A stretch of 64,000 nucleotides of DNA from Misgurnus anguillicaudatus (Eukaryota; Chordata; Actinopteri; Cypriniformes; Cobitidae): NCBI RefSeq assembly GCF_027580225.2, contig NC_073355.2, positions 22,863,501-22,927,500 on the forward strand. Direction: 5' to 3'. The notes below the pieces were generated by a model, which ran no database searches, was not told the origin of the DNA, and saw only the letters and a program-made list of their open reading frames with translations. Below, piece after piece: positions 1 through 11,638 of this stretch. Numbering within the stretch: the stretch's first letter is position 1; each line of letters starts with the position of its first letter. Both the position numbers and the translations under genes were made by a program.

Positions 1-147
1 CAAATAATTACTACACCATATCAAAATTAGAAGAAACCATTTACAAAAAAAGACAATCCTGCCATCACCAAACCAACATTATTGACATGCTTCCATACAA
101 CAACAAAGATCTGATAAAGCAGCTACTATCAGCATGTTTAACATTAA

Positions 148-336
148 ACAGATAGCTCACCCAAAACTTAGACATCCATAGTATTTGTTTTCCTTACAAA
201 TGAATTCAAGGGGTACCGTCAACTGCATGCTTACCATCATTTTGTCAAAATATTTTGTGTTCAACAGAAGAAACCCATACATGCTTAACAGAACATGAAG
301 GTGAGCAAATTAAAGATTTTTGGGTGAACTATCCCA
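148..336. mobile_element. TTAA-flanked palindromic MITE (GATAGTTCACCC family), degenerate copy
   Basis: The left end reads CAGATAGCTCACCC and the right end GGGTGAACTATCCCA. They are flanked by TTAA at 144-147 and 337-340. It lies in rbbp6 intron 2. The 65-codon frame at 255-452 is repeat-derived. Confidence 0.75.
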
Positions 337-630
337 TTAAAGACATTGAACGCTGCTGGTTGTACCAAGTCTTATTAGACCATGGTACACCCAGTGAGAA
401 CAAAAATATGAATGAAAATGACAGCAATGGCACAGGGAAAATTCTCCAATGAATAAACTTTAAGTTATGTGAAGACCACATTTACTACATTTCTGTTGCG
501 TTTGGAAACTTGACAGCCCATAGTTATCATATTCCTTTAATGTATGAAAAATGGTTAATTGTAGGGTGGACACATTTGCAAAACAGATGTTAACAGTAAG
601 TTCAAGATGAGTAAATGTCAGATCACTTAC

Positions 631-730
631 ATGACATATGTTTTACTTGTCGACTTAACCCCTCCAATAGGGATTCGCCTAATGATAACAGATGAGTTTT
701 TGGGTATGAGGGCTCCTCCATCAGTGTATT
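631..730 (-). CDS. rbbp6: rbbp6 coding exon 2 (DWNN domain C-terminus)
   Basis: This 100-nt exon lies between a TATAG acceptor (ending 731) and a GTAAGTG donor (630-624). The codon split with exon 1 is Glu56. It then encodes YTDGGALIPKNSSVIVRR and IPIGGVKSTSKTYV, plus two bases of the next Ile codon. The intron between the exons is 483 bp. The reading frame has no stop and the match to vertebrate RBBP6 is close. Confidence 0.95.
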
Positions 731-1379
731 CTATAAACAAAAACAGGAATGACGGTATCAACAAACATGTAACAGTTTTTTAATCATTTGACTTTCACGG
801 GTAACTCAGTAAATCCTTGTGTTGAGTCAAAACACACAAAATGGAGTCCTCTCGAAACAAGTGTCCAATGCTAACAGACAATAACATACTGTTTGAAACG
901 TTTGAATATTATGAAACAATTCGTCGACTTAAATAATTAGTATCACAATTTTAAAACAACATAACATTTTAGCACAAACTTGCACATTTAAAGAGAAGAC
1001 ATAATAGGGACAAAGTATAATGGCGACGGCCATGGCTTTAGCGTTTAGCATGATTAGCTTTCCTAGCCAACGTTAGCTTTGATTGTATACATCAATAAAC
1101 CCAATATTTCATTTTCCACACACACATGGACGGACTTTAAATGTAAAATAAGTTGAAACGTAAAGTATTTCACAAAAATCTGAATGTATATAAGAGTAAG
1201 TTGTCCCGCTTACCTTCTTTTGTTTGCGCGTTGGTGATTTGCAGGTCGCAGTCCGCGGCCTTCAGTTTTTCTCGCCCCATGATTTGGCGTTTCAGATCAC
1301 TGAGCGTGATGTGAAGGCCATCAAAGGTGACCGTGTCGTAGTTAAGTTTAGAAGAAAACTTGTAATGGACACAAGACAT
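631..1379 (-). CDS. rbbp6: rbbp6 5' part: first two coding exons (gene continues past left edge)
   Basis: Exons 1214-1379 and 631-730 join in frame (166+100 nt) to give the first 88 codons of RBBP6. The product is a nuclear RING-type E3 ubiquitin ligase that binds p53 and Rb and is also part of the 3'-end processing machinery. The encoded piece is the DWNN ubiquitin-like domain, beginning MSCVHYKFSSKLNYDTVTF and reaching IVRRIPIGGVKSTSKTYV. It is nearly identical to the mammalian protein as I recall it; a visible difference is TDGGA where mammals have TDDNA. The zinc knuckle, RING and RS/p53-binding regions lie outside the window. I searched 1-600 for the next exon and did not see it. Confidence 0.95.
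1214..1379 (-). CDS. rbbp6: rbbp6 coding exon 1 (DWNN domain N-terminus)
   Basis: It encodes 55 residues plus one base: MSCVHYKFSSKLNYD, TVTFDGLHITLSDLK, then RQIMGREKLKAADCDLQ and ITNAQTKE. It ends before a GTAAGCG donor at 1213. The initiator is the ATG at 1379-1377 (context AAACATG, A at -3), which gives the conserved MSCVHYKF start. An in-frame ATG 11 codons upstream (1412) would add MLVSDHKDCLN, which is not part of the family sequence and is probably 5' UTR. Confidence 0.96.
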
Positions 1380-2322
1380 GTTTAAACAATCCTTGTGGTC
1401 AGATACCAGCACACAAAACCAAACTCAACTACAATGTGCACAGTCGCGTGGGCTAACTGTTAGCCCAGCGAGAAAATTTAACCAAATGTCAGTTCAATAG
1501 TTTAAGAATAAAAGCCATATTTGCTCATCATTTTAAGCATTCTTAATTAAGAGTCACCACTAAACAGAGGTCGTGTATTTCGCCTCCCGTTAAAGAATAA
1601 AGTAAGTTAAACAACTGCGATCTTAATATAAACTGTTCAAAGAGATCAAGTGCAACACGTAATTTTAGTCACGAAAGCGATTCATTGTCCACGAAATTTC
1701 CCGCAAGACACGAGGAAATCCCAGCCGTTTCAATGTCCCATGAGCATATGGCGTTTAGCCGTATGCTGTTAAAGAAGTCCAATTCCGATCGAGAAATACA
1801 GTTCAAACAATGTCCGAGTGATCAAACGTGTAGAGTCCCATCAAATATTTCGCCTCATTGTCCGTGTCGAAGTTCCTCCGAAATGAATTTTCTTCAGCGT
1901 AGTCCAAATCTCAACAAAAAACAAACCGATGTAGATTGAAGCAAGGCCTGAAACAATGTGGCTAGAAGCTAGTGTGACCAACCTAAAATGGCTTCCATCA
2001 CACACACAAAAAAAACAAAAGACTACAGCAAAATAATTACAAAAAGCTCAAACAAATGAGTATGTAGTATGTTTATCTTGTTATCAAAATACTGCCGTGG
2101 TAATCCAGTCGCTCCGTCGTCAACCTAGATGACCACAATCGACGTCTACAAAAAAAATTCGCACTAACATACGATAATAGTAAAGCTAATCCATGAATTC
2201 AAGGGTGTTTCCGCAACAAAACGCAGGGGCAAAGAATGAACCAGTTACTGGGAGGGGCTAAAAGTGCGCATGCGTTCAAAGTACTATTTGCCGGAGGTCA
2301 TGGAGTGCGACCATTTTAATCT
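1380..2322 (-). promoter_or_regulatory. rbbp6 5' flank / probable promoter region
   Basis: This is the sequence directly upstream of the rbbp6 start codon. It is largely free of recognisable transposons, which begin at 2324, and has scattered CpGs. A YY1-like AAAATGGC lies at 1985-1992 and a second, inverted ACCATTTTA near 2310-2318; such motifs are common near housekeeping promoters. No TATA box or start site can be fixed by eye. The 84-codon plus-strand frame at 1685-1939 resembles nothing I know and is probably chance. Confidence 0.4.
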
Positions 2323-2327
2323 ATTAA

Positions 2328-2718
2328 AGGGATAGTTCACCCAAAAATGAAAATTCTGTCATCATTTCCTCACCCTCATGTTGTTCTAAACCTGTATGAA
2401 TTTTTTATTATTTTGATGAACACAAAATAAGATATTTTGATAAATGATGGTATGCACACGTCTTTTGTAACCATTGACTTCCATAGTAGGAATAAAAATA
2501 TGAGGGAATTCATTGGGTACCATCATCTGTGTACTTAACATCATTTATCAAATTATCTTCTTCATCCTTTATCAAATAACTAGAATAACCTACTATGGAA
2601 GTCAATAGTTACAAAAATATCTTCTTTTGTGTTTATCAAAATAAAAAAGTCATACAGGTTTAGAACATAAGGGTGCGTAAATGATGACAGAATTTTCATT
2701 TTTAGGTGAACTATCCCT
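2328..2718. mobile_element. TTAA-flanked palindromic MITE (GATAGTTCACCC family), best-preserved copy
   Basis: The ends AGGGATAGTTCACC and GGTGAACTATCCCT are long inverted repeats, flanked by TTAA at 2324-2327 and 2719-2722. The interior holds the family motifs TGTCATCATTT and GACTTCCATAGTA. Related copies occur near 3236, 35411, 43235 and 62481. The family is abundant in cyprinid genomes; the piggyBac-like label rests on the TTAA alone. Confidence 0.88.
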
Positions 2719-3235
2719 TTAAATTCCAAAAAATTATCAGACACGCAAATATCCAAAGAAATTGTAACGCCTTGACATAATCAGTAATTATTATTATTAA
2801 CCAATCTATCAGACTGTTTGTCATCATCACCAACAATATGTAACATTTACCATTTATGATTTACAATTTATAGCCACAAGATGGCAGGCTATATTCACAA
2901 ATTCGTGCATGTGCGCATCATAATAAAGATCTTTTGAGTTTTGAGTATAGGCTTCCAGTAATTTTTACACAATTAGATCATTCCTTGTTTTTTTTATGTT
3001 ATGTTGAATCTAAAACCAACAAAGAGAAAAATATTTAAGAATGTATGACATCAGTTTTGTAATTTCCATTCCAATTCGTAAATATTTTTTAAAATGGTAA
3101 TCTGGTGAAACTTTGTTTGCATATCCAGTCAGGCATTTTTAGAAGATTTAAAGGTATAAAAAACATTATATAACTTTTTATAGACATATATGTGGCAACA
3201 ACATAAACAAACAGCCTTTGTTGCCCAAAAGTTAA

Positions 3236-3470
3236 GGGATAGTTCACACAAAAATGAAAATTCTGGCATTAGTTACTCATTAGTTTTAAACACAAAAAAG
3301 CTACAGTATTATGATAAATGATGGTAACCGCTCAGTTGACGGTACCCACTGACTTCCATAGTTGGAGAAACAAAATCAGTGGAATTCAGTGAGTATCATC
3401 AACTTTGTGCTTACTATCATTTGTCAAAATATCATTTTTTTTTGTGTTCAGGAAAAGTAAGAAACATAAA
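3236..3470. mobile_element. GATAGTTCACCC-family MITE, right end lost
   Basis: TTAA at 3232-3235 is followed by GGGATAGTTCAC and the family interior (GGTACC..GACTTCCATAGTTGGAG, TTTGTGTTCAGG). No matching right terminus is seen. Confidence 0.65.
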
Positions 3471-5640
3471 GAATTAAAAAAGCCCACCCGCAATCTAACG
3501 GCTCTCCACTTTGCATTGTGCCACATTACTATACCTTTGGTGTGCATTATTTTCGAATAATATAACGGGCATCAGTTATTCCTTACTTAAATCATAACTT
3601 AAGCCATCAACTACTACACTGAGCTAATGTTAAAGTTAACTTTGGGCCATGCTTAGATGAAACCGTCTAAAACATCTCTTGTATTGTTGCCTCCTTAAGA
3701 TGAAGTTGCATCATTGTTTTTCTCAAGTCTCTGGATAAAATAATCTTCTAAATGTTTAAATGCTAATTGCTCAAGCTAAGGATGACAATATCCTCTATTA
3801 AATGCCAAAATAGCCCATTTTTAACAATAGTCACTCTTTATTCTAACTGATAACTGATCTTTCACTATAGCACAAACTAATTCTTTTGATACAAGCTGAT
3901 GACTTAAGCATCTCTTATTTTTCTCTTCTTCTATTTTTTTAAACGTCAGCTTGGGGCAGTCATTGACCTGTGGTAGAGCGCATGAATATATAATCTACCT
4001 GAGCAGGTCCATATTAGAATTCTCTTCGCTCTCTCTAGGTTTAATCAGACTACATGCTCATGGCTACTACAGTGAGGTTGTGAACTTTTAGTGGTGGAGT
4101 TCCCTCTCCTGTGGCACATAGGAACATTTGGCTCTCTGCTGTCACATCAAACATTCATTTTCTCAGAAGTAAGGAGTGACTGATGGTCACCTACCTGTCT
4201 GCCATCTACTATCTTCTCCTCAGCAGCCTATAGCTGTCTTTCTAATCCTTAGTTTCCCATTAGACATTTTTGCACATATTATCACTTCAGCTCAGGTCAT
4301 GTCAGGCATTAAGTTGATTTAGGACATACATGACTTAAATCAGAACATTCTTAGGTTTTGTTAACATTGTGGTTGAAAATGAGCTAAATCATCGCACTTC
4401 ATCCCAAGAATGACAATGCATTTTTTTTGTCATTTTATTTACTTCTAGACATTGCCCAATGTGGTAACTCAGTGAGTGAAGTCTCCTGAAATATAAAAAA
4501 CAGTGTTCCTTTATGATCACCATCACTATGTTCATTTACAGCTTTTTTCTTAAAAAATGTACTCCACTTTATCTAAACCAAACCATTACAACAAGTGGTG
4601 ATTGTTCTTTTGTGGATGTCTTGCTTTGAAAACTGCAGTGGGTTTTGGTGAGATTAAAGGTCCCAAACACATCCCCCAGAGGCTCTTATAAAGGGCATCC
4701 GTGTAAAAAATAGCAAGAATGGAAAGGCAAAAGCAGAAAGAAGGAAGACACATGTTAAATCTTATATAACAGTGGCAGATGACTGCAATTATGCTTTTAT
4801 GTATAGTATACATACCTTTCCCAGTGTTAGATTCAGTTGAACTGTTTTTGCTTTATTCAGACATAAAGTATTGCATATAGAGAAGATGACCAAACACATC
4901 TTTCCAGAAGAGAGAGAGAGAGCTAAAGAAGTGCAGGTGTTTCCAAAGATAAATCGAAAAAGATCCTCCCTGCTGTGCGTCAGACCGCCACAACCTCAGC
5001 AGTCATGAGAGGTAATTAAAATCAGCGCTATCATTGCGTGTTTGGAGAGGTGCACTTTGGGGAGGAAGGATGCTCTGGCACTTCAGCGGAGGAGGGAACA
5101 GAGCAAAATCATCAGCCATTGTGTACAGAGGCTGCCTCCCACTCAACTGCCTCACAAGGCTCTGCTCCCATGTCGATGAGAATACTGATGCAAATGCAAA
5201 CATGCAAATGCATGGCATTGAACATACGAAACACGGTGCAGTGCATCCCTTAAACCTACTGCAGGATCTTTGACATGCTTAGATGCAGAACAGCTGATTT
5301 GATGCTCACGTTGCCTCTAAGTGTTTCCTAAAAGAAATACCCAGTTTATTAGAGGTTACGTTTTTGTGTGGCATGATGGAGGAGGGTGTGCCCATGAAGG
5401 GAGTTTTTTGGGTCATTGGCTGTCTCTTGGTTCCCCATTTTGTAGTGACAGCTGGCAGCTGGGAGGCAGCTTTGCCCCTCGGTAAACATTCCCCTTGGCC
5501 TGCCATAGAATTCAAGAAGCTCTTTCTTACCTCTGGAGCGAGCACAGTTTTCTTTCCTCTTCTTTTGCTTATAAAAGTCTTATAACTGCTCTACAGTGGG
5601 TTTCAAAACTTCTTTATTGAGCAAGTTTATGAAACAACCA
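3471..5640. other. Intergenic stretch without recognised gene
   Basis: I see mostly single-copy-looking, AT-rich sequence with a short AG run near 4909-4922. The frames at 5003-5585 occur on both strands and have no family resemblance. The stretch 4980-5560 is less AT-rich and could be a conserved noncoding element, but nothing here proves that. Confidence 0.4.
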
Positions 5641-5680
5641 TTAAATTCATCTGTGCAGAACAGCACAATGTGCGTAGAGT

Positions 5681-5870
5681 ACACTGTCAGAAAAAAACAA
5701 ACGGTCAAATAATGGTTTCTGAGCTGTTATTGGGGGGGTAGTACTCTTTCAAAAAGTATACTTTTGCACCTAAAGAGTTCATATTAGTACCTCTAAGGTA
5801 CATATTAATACGATGTATCTATACCTATATGATACATATTCATAGATCAGTGTACATACATATTAGGACA
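5681..5870. mobile_element. CACTNTCAGAAAAA-type DNA element fragment
   Basis: The start ACACTGTCAGAAAAAA, the core GTAGTACTCTTTCAAAAAGTA and the end ACATATTAGGAC recur at 11639-12228, 24598-24920 and 34449-34580. It is a dispersed, short, non-coding family. Confidence 0.6.
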
Positions 5871-6060
5871 TTACTGCACCAGTGTCAGAGATCATATCTT
5901 TATTTGTATTTTAAAAGATGAAAAAGTACAAAAGTAAAATATATGCATAACTAAACATTATTAATAAATAATGTTAAACAAAAACATAAAATAATAAAAT
6001 AACTAAATGGTTATTTTTACTACACTACACTACAACGGTTGTGTTAAAACAACACATTTT

Positions 6061-6199
6061 GGGGCGGTTTCCCGGACAGGGATTAGACTAGTCCTATTTA
6101 AATATTTAAATAAATAAATGTTTTTAGTAAGGCATGTTTGTTAAAACTAGTTATATTTCCTAATTAGACTAAGCCTAGTCCTGTCCGGGAAACCACCCC
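6061..6199. mobile_element. 139-bp palindromic MITE, GGGGYGGTTTCCC ends
   Basis: The ends GGGGCGGTTTCCCGGACAGG and CCTGTCCGGGAAACCACCCC form near-perfect inverted repeats. A 3-bp TTT flanks it on both sides (6058-6060 and 6200-6202). A longer sister copy starts 30 bp downstream. Confidence 0.85.
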
Positions 6200-6485
6200 T
6201 TTGTGTCTAGTTAAGGACAACACATATAGGGGTGGTTTCCCAGACAGGGATTAGCTTAAGCCAGGACTACGCCTTATTTTAATTAATTAATGTATTTATT
6301 ACAGGGAAAATGCATATTAATAGACATTTAAGCCAATATGCCAGTTAGCCAGATGGCTATTTTTCACCTGTAGACAGATGGTAATAGTTACCCTAAAAAA
6401 CAAAAAAATTGATAAAAGTACATAATTAAATAACAATAAAGCAACTAGTATATTTAATAAAAGTACTATTAAACTAAGAATGTTC

Positions 6486-7394
6486 CAGTGTTGGGAAAGT
6501 TCACTTTCTACATGAACTAGTTCAGTTCACAGTTCACAAATTTTAAAATGAACTAGTTCAGTTCATAGTTCATATTTCCAAATTTTGAACTAGTTCACAG
6601 TTCCAAAAATGAACTAATTTATAGTTCTTTTTCCCCATATTATTATTATTTTTTTTTAAAATATTGCCATTATAGCCCTGTAGAACCACAGACAGCAATT
6701 ATTTTATCAGTTTTAACACTGAAGCTAAATGCATCAGATTTCATCTTGATATCCAACTTTAAATCCTTATCCAACCAGGGTTTACGAGCATTGACTGTCT
6801 TTTAATTTTTGTATTTGCTTGCACATACCTTGAAAGGCTAGCGCTAGCCGGTGCTTCAAGGGGGTTTTCCGAGCGAAAAGCGCTGCGAGGCGTTGCGTGT
6901 ATGACAACTCGCAGGTATTGCACACCGCACGTGCACGTTAAATAGCGTGAGCATAGTCAAAGTCTATTTCAAGATCCAGAATATGCGTAAGCAGCCTTTG
7001 TTAATCGTTAACGATTTAGGACAAATATGATGTTATTTAATGTTAAACTATGTGAGTGGCGCGGCAGGGATTTGGATAGCAGCGTCCAGTCAGCGTTGTT
7101 TTGATGACGTATGCAGCCTGGTGGCAGTGTTGCCAGATTGGGTGTTTTTCCGCTACACATTAAGGTCTGTTTACAGTGTGTTTTAGATGGGTTTTCGCCT
7201 GGAAGACTCTATAGAAATCTGGCACCCTACTGAATGACGTTAAAGTGAGAGAACGTGCCGTTCACAAGCCCCAGAATGAACGAGTTCACCTTGCGTTCAT
7301 CAGGCAGTAATACAGTACGTTCAGTTCACGTTCGCCCAAAATATGAACTAGTTCATGAACTTTCGTTCGATGAACTCGTTCAGGCACAACACTG
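6486..7394. mobile_element. Non-autonomous hAT-like element, 909 bp, perfect 8-bp TSD
   Basis: The ends are CAGTGTTGGGAAAG and GGCACAACACTG. An identical 8-bp duplication, GAATGTTC, lies at 6478-6485 and 7395-7402. Repeated GAACTAGTTCA motifs crowd both subterminal regions. No transposase frame is seen. The short terminal repeat plus the 8-bp duplication is diagnostic of hAT elements. Confidence 0.92.
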
Positions 7395-7518
7395 GAATGT
7401 TCATTAAAAACACAACGAATCAGTTAATAGGAAATATAACTAGTTTTAACAAACATGCCTAACTAAAACATTACTTGTGTGCATTTTGAGGGAAAACAAA
7501 GGGCACTGATGTATTTTA

Positions 7519-8907
7519 AAGCTCACGTAACACACGCTGTTTCTGCATTTCTGATATTAATCTGGAGTACCTATGGAGTAGTATGACATCCTTTATATCT
7601 CTGAAGAGTCTTTAGTTTAATCAGATTTATAAAAGAAAGATTAGCTTTAACGAATCTTTCCGATAACGTACGAAAAAATGAAGAAGGAGGAGTTATAACA
7701 CGGGAGGAGCAAGTAGGAGTCATACAACACTATACAACACTGTTTTAACTTATGATTCACTACATGTTCGTGTGATTTATATAATATACACGCGCCTATT
7801 TCCAACATAAGACAGAAGTCTTACTTACCACGTGTAACTCGTCATGACCCGGTTCTGAAAATCCACCGCATCAAACGCACACGCAAAACTCCGCTGCTAA
7901 TCCGGATAATAAACTATATCCATTGTTTCCATAAGGCTGGATGTCTTCTCCTTACATCCAAAAACACACTTCTTCTTGTGCCATTGTTGACTTTTGAAAT
8001 TAAACAAGGCTGAGTGGCGTGATAAGCTGTTAGCAAGCTCTAGCGTCTCCCGCTGACTGACGGCTGGGCGGGGTTTTCCGGGGGAAGTTTTCCGGCGGAA
8101 GCCCATATAAAGAAGTGATACGTATCGAAAACCCCTGAAACGTCAGTTGGAACCGTAATCGAAAAAAATTAGCCGAAACTTGTATGAACCCTGGCGAAGT
8201 GCATTCGGCACAGAAATACTCTGAAACACGCCCAACTGCATTTTTGACACGTGCGTACCCTTTTCTTTTAGATATGAAATTTATCGCAAATGATCTTGAA
8301 CTTGTGCGCAGTTCAGCAGTTTCAAACCTCCCCCTTTAAACAATGCGTAATTAATGTCATAGACATATAAAAGAGCGCTTGTCAATGTTTAAACCCAATT
8401 TCGAGCAGCAAGAATGCCTTAAAGACCGTTTCATTGGGTGCACGTGCGTGACGCGATAAGCGCCTGGTCTGAACTTTACTTCCTGTTTCTGTTTGTTTAA
8501 TGGTCTGACTAGTTGCTGAAACTGAACTCTTAAACAAATACATTGTCGAAAATAACAAATGTTTTGGGTTCCTATGTAATCTACGTGTTGTTTATTTTGT
8601 TTTTTAAATAAATAAACGACTTTAAAAGGACTTTGTTGTTATTTATTCTTGGCGGAGTTTACCGGAAGTTACGTGATGACCACGAAAGCCGCTTGTTTAT
8701 GTTGCTACTGCTGAATCGTCTATAGTTGAAAAAACCTGCAGCAATCAGACAAGCAAAAGTGCGTACGTCTGCTCAGACCCTGACGTGGCGCTAAGCACTT
8801 TTCCACGTCAAATACAGTTTTTATAAATATGGACTTTGCCGTGGATTTTTGCGTACGCACACGTTACGACTAAATCTGTGCATACGCAAGTTTTATAAAT
8901 GAGGTCC
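7519..8907. mobile_element. Unclassified repeat-like composite inside the 6229-9592 MITE
   Basis: It begins at AAAGCTCACGTAACACACGC where the host MITE interior breaks off. It includes a richer-GC zone (7850-8140) and a section with many GCGTACG/ACGCAC motifs ending TTTATAAATGAGG (8760-8902). No intact protein is visible, and the borders are uncertain. Confidence 0.45.
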
Positions 8908-9423
8908 CTGGGCTATACTGCCCTACAAAGGCTAAGTGCAACCACGCAAACACTGAAACCGAGAAAATGCCCTTAAAGGCTCTCTAAGCGAATCTGCGAG
9001 ACGTTAGTTATTGTTGACGTTTGAAACTGTTTTCAAACAGACGGAGCGTAGCTAACTCCTCCCCCTCCCTTCCGTGCTTTCATGAACGTGCCCAACCCCC
9101 ACCCCCAAATCCTTTTTGTCGTTTATTGGTTGGAATACTTTGTTTTGTTATGTGATGCTAGGTTTGGCCACTTGTTGATATTGCCGTTTGTGAAGCCTGG
9201 GCTATCTACAGAGATCGCGTTTTTTTACAGTTTGATCAGCGGACAGGCAGCAAGCAGATAGTGAGAAGATGTTTCCGGTATGTAACAAAAAATGTTTTAT
9301 GGTCTAAAACGCTTCAATTAGCTTAGAGCGCCTTTAAAGTTTTTTTCACCAGCCAGTCAAAGTTAACTCAATTTTGACCAAATGCGTACGTCGCTTTGGC
9401 TTTGTAGGGCAGTATAGTCCCAG
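8908..9423. mobile_element. Foldback element with CTGGGCTATACTGCCCTAC ends
   Basis: The left end CTGGGCTATACTGCCCTAC is the inverse of the right end GTAGGGCAGTATAGTCCCAG apart from one base. It is about 516 bp with no open frame of note. No target duplication could be read. Confidence 0.75.
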
Positions 9424-9660
9424 ACTTAAAATCCATGTTTGTGCTGCCCTAATTTAAAAGCACCTTTAACTGAGATATCTTAACATATATCAGTGCAGTA
9501 TTGTTTTTTGTAAAGTATGTCTGTGTGAAAAACTAAACAAACTGTCCTAACATAACTAGGATTTAGCTAAACCCTGTCTGGGAAACTGCCCCATAACGTG
9601 TTAAATAGGATAACACAAAACAATGTTTAAAAAAATGAACACATCCTTTCTTAGAGTGTA

Positions 9661-11638
9661 CAATGTAGTTTAGAGAAAAGCACTAGAGTGGAATCATTCA
9701 TCAGGACACAAGAATAAAGAAATAGCTGAATCAAAGAAAACAGCGCATTTGTCACACGGGCTTACATTTTGAAATGTGGGGGTGCGGGATAACTTTCAGA
9801 TATGATATGTGTATTCCTGTACTTTATCACACCTTGATAAATATGTCTATGACAAACTTGACAAGAAGAGCCATGAGGGGTCTCATATATATTCATATGC
9901 AGCCCAGCCAGTGGAGATGCCTTCAAGCTTCTGAGCTGAGTGGGATGAAATATAACTCTGATTCATTACAGTGTGCTATGTGTGTTGGCAGCTGACATTA
10001 ACCCATACAGTGATTCATGTGTGTCAGTGTCACTTTCCTCACGGGGACCGCGGCTGTGTGAGAGACAAGCGGGAATATTTGGAGGATAGTGTTGGAGGGG
10101 CACGGCCCCACTGCGTCCTATTCAGGATTAAATGAGTGTGCCAGGATAACAGGAAGTGATAGCATTGTTAAAAAAATGAATTTTACATTAATGATACTGT
10201 AACTTTATATTACCTTGAGAAACAACTACAACAATGATCATTCATGTTTTGCTTAACATAGTCAGATCCTAAAGAAATGCAATTGTAGCCTCCCAAACCT
10301 CCTTTGCACCCTAGGAATAATCTTATAGTTGTAGAAAGAAAAGCTGCTGTTGTTGTGGTTAAAGTTATGTAAATAGTTTCTACCGCACACGTTCATTTGT
10401 TTCGTATTTGGAGTCATCGTGCTCTTGAGACTTTGAGACATTGCTAACAGCCTTGGACAAGGCCACCGTCTCGGAAGGTCGATGAATTTTAACTAGAAAA
10501 ACAAATTACTGCATCTAACGCACCATGACACAGGCTGTTAAATACTTGATTTAGTCTGTGTGGCAAACATATGATGCCTTAGTCTTGGTCTGTTTATCTT
10601 CATTAGTATTTATGTCAAAAACACACAGCTGATGCTCCACGAACTGTTTCATGTGGCTTTTTCGACAAAAACACAATTGTAACTTGCAATAATTGTCTTG
10701 TCTTGGTTTCCAAAAATATTTGCTTATATTTGTCCTCAGTCTTTGGGGATTTTATTTCGGTGGTGGGTCTTTGGGTGGCATCTCACAGCGGGTTTGAATC
10801 TCAGGTGTAACAGTTGTTTGCAACGGCTCTGACTTTCTCTGTCATTAGTTTAATGTGCAGTTCAGAAGTGAACACTTTGACAGCATTTCACTTGGTTGAA
10901 GAAACTTTAAAAGACCAGAGAAGATGTTAATTGGGATATCAAAGTGAATGGGCTGTCCCCTGGCGTGTGGGAGAGAGCCAGCCAGATGTTATGGTATTTG
11001 GGTTTTCTTTTTGAGAGAGAGAGAGAGAGAGAGACCTTCACTTGTTTATACAGCCCAATAAACCTTGTTAAATGGGATCAGTGAGTGCAGCAGGGAGCAG
11101 GATGAATGATTGTGTGTGTCTGTATATAAAGATCACAGATTGGAAGAGAATTAGCCCTCTGTGTAAAACTCACATATGCACATATGTCCTCACACATCTA
11201 TGCTGTCAATCACACTCCCACACACACACCTAACCTGTGAGGTATTTAAACCTCGTGCACGCAGCAGGGTAACAAGCCCAGGTGTCTCTGTCATCTGTTA
11301 CGGTATGGCAACAGCTTGCTTGAGACTACTGGGTGGAGACAGATGCAAACCCCACCTTATTTCCCTCATCCAGATGCTCTGCCAACTTTTTTAGTTTTCA
11401 ATGACTTGGAAATGCTATAAAGTTTTGGGGTCATGCAGTTTTTGCACCTAAGGGATCTGCTCACCTTATTGAATTTTAGATTATGTCTGTAGAATGAATT
11501 ATTCAGCATAGCAGTTTCAGAGGTAACGCTCAACGTATACTGACATATTCAAATGAAATTAGTATATTCAAGAGCAAATTTTATTTATTTGAAAATGCTT
11601 ATATAAGTTCATAAAAAACTAATTATTTATCTATTTAT
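9661..11638. other. Intergenic stretch without recognised gene
   Basis: No family-like frame or clear MITE is seen. A (GA)n run of about 20 bp lies at 11013-11034. Parts such as 10000-10130 and 10900-10990 are less AT-rich and unique-looking. Confidence 0.4.

Larger units (their letters stand above)
6229..9592. mobile_element. GGGGTGGTTTCCC-ended MITE expanded by internal insertions
   Basis: The left end is GGGGTGGTTTCCCAGACAGG and the right end CCCTGTCTGGGAAACTGCCCC, flanked by a 3-bp ATA duplication (6226-6228 and 9593-9595). Its interior continues at 7429-7518 after a hAT insertion and again near 9475 after a roughly 1.9-kb composite insertion. The segment TATAACTAGTTTTAAC at 7436 is the inverted equivalent of the small copy near 6140. 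Confidence 0.75.
6023..9660. mobile_element. Host repeat (ACACTNTAAGAAAGG family) carrying two MITE insertions
   Basis: Removing the elements at 6061-6199 and 6229-9592 joins GTTAAAACAACACATTTT, GTGTCTAGTTAAGGACAAC and ACATAACGTGTTAAATAGG into one run. The right part (9596-9658) matches, inverted, another copy at 53628-53760 that starts ACACTTTAAGAAAGGATGTG. The host is therefore older than both insertions. Confidence 0.7.

Noticed and set aside
1..600. Third coding exon of rbbp6
   Set aside because: No SRTEP-like or other expected sequence with splice sites is visible on the minus strand; the interval is intron with a degenerate MITE.
1685..1939. 84-residue frame divergent from rbbp6 as a bidirectional gene
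   Set aside because: No recognisable domain and no splice or poly(A) context; chance in a 5' flank is more likely.
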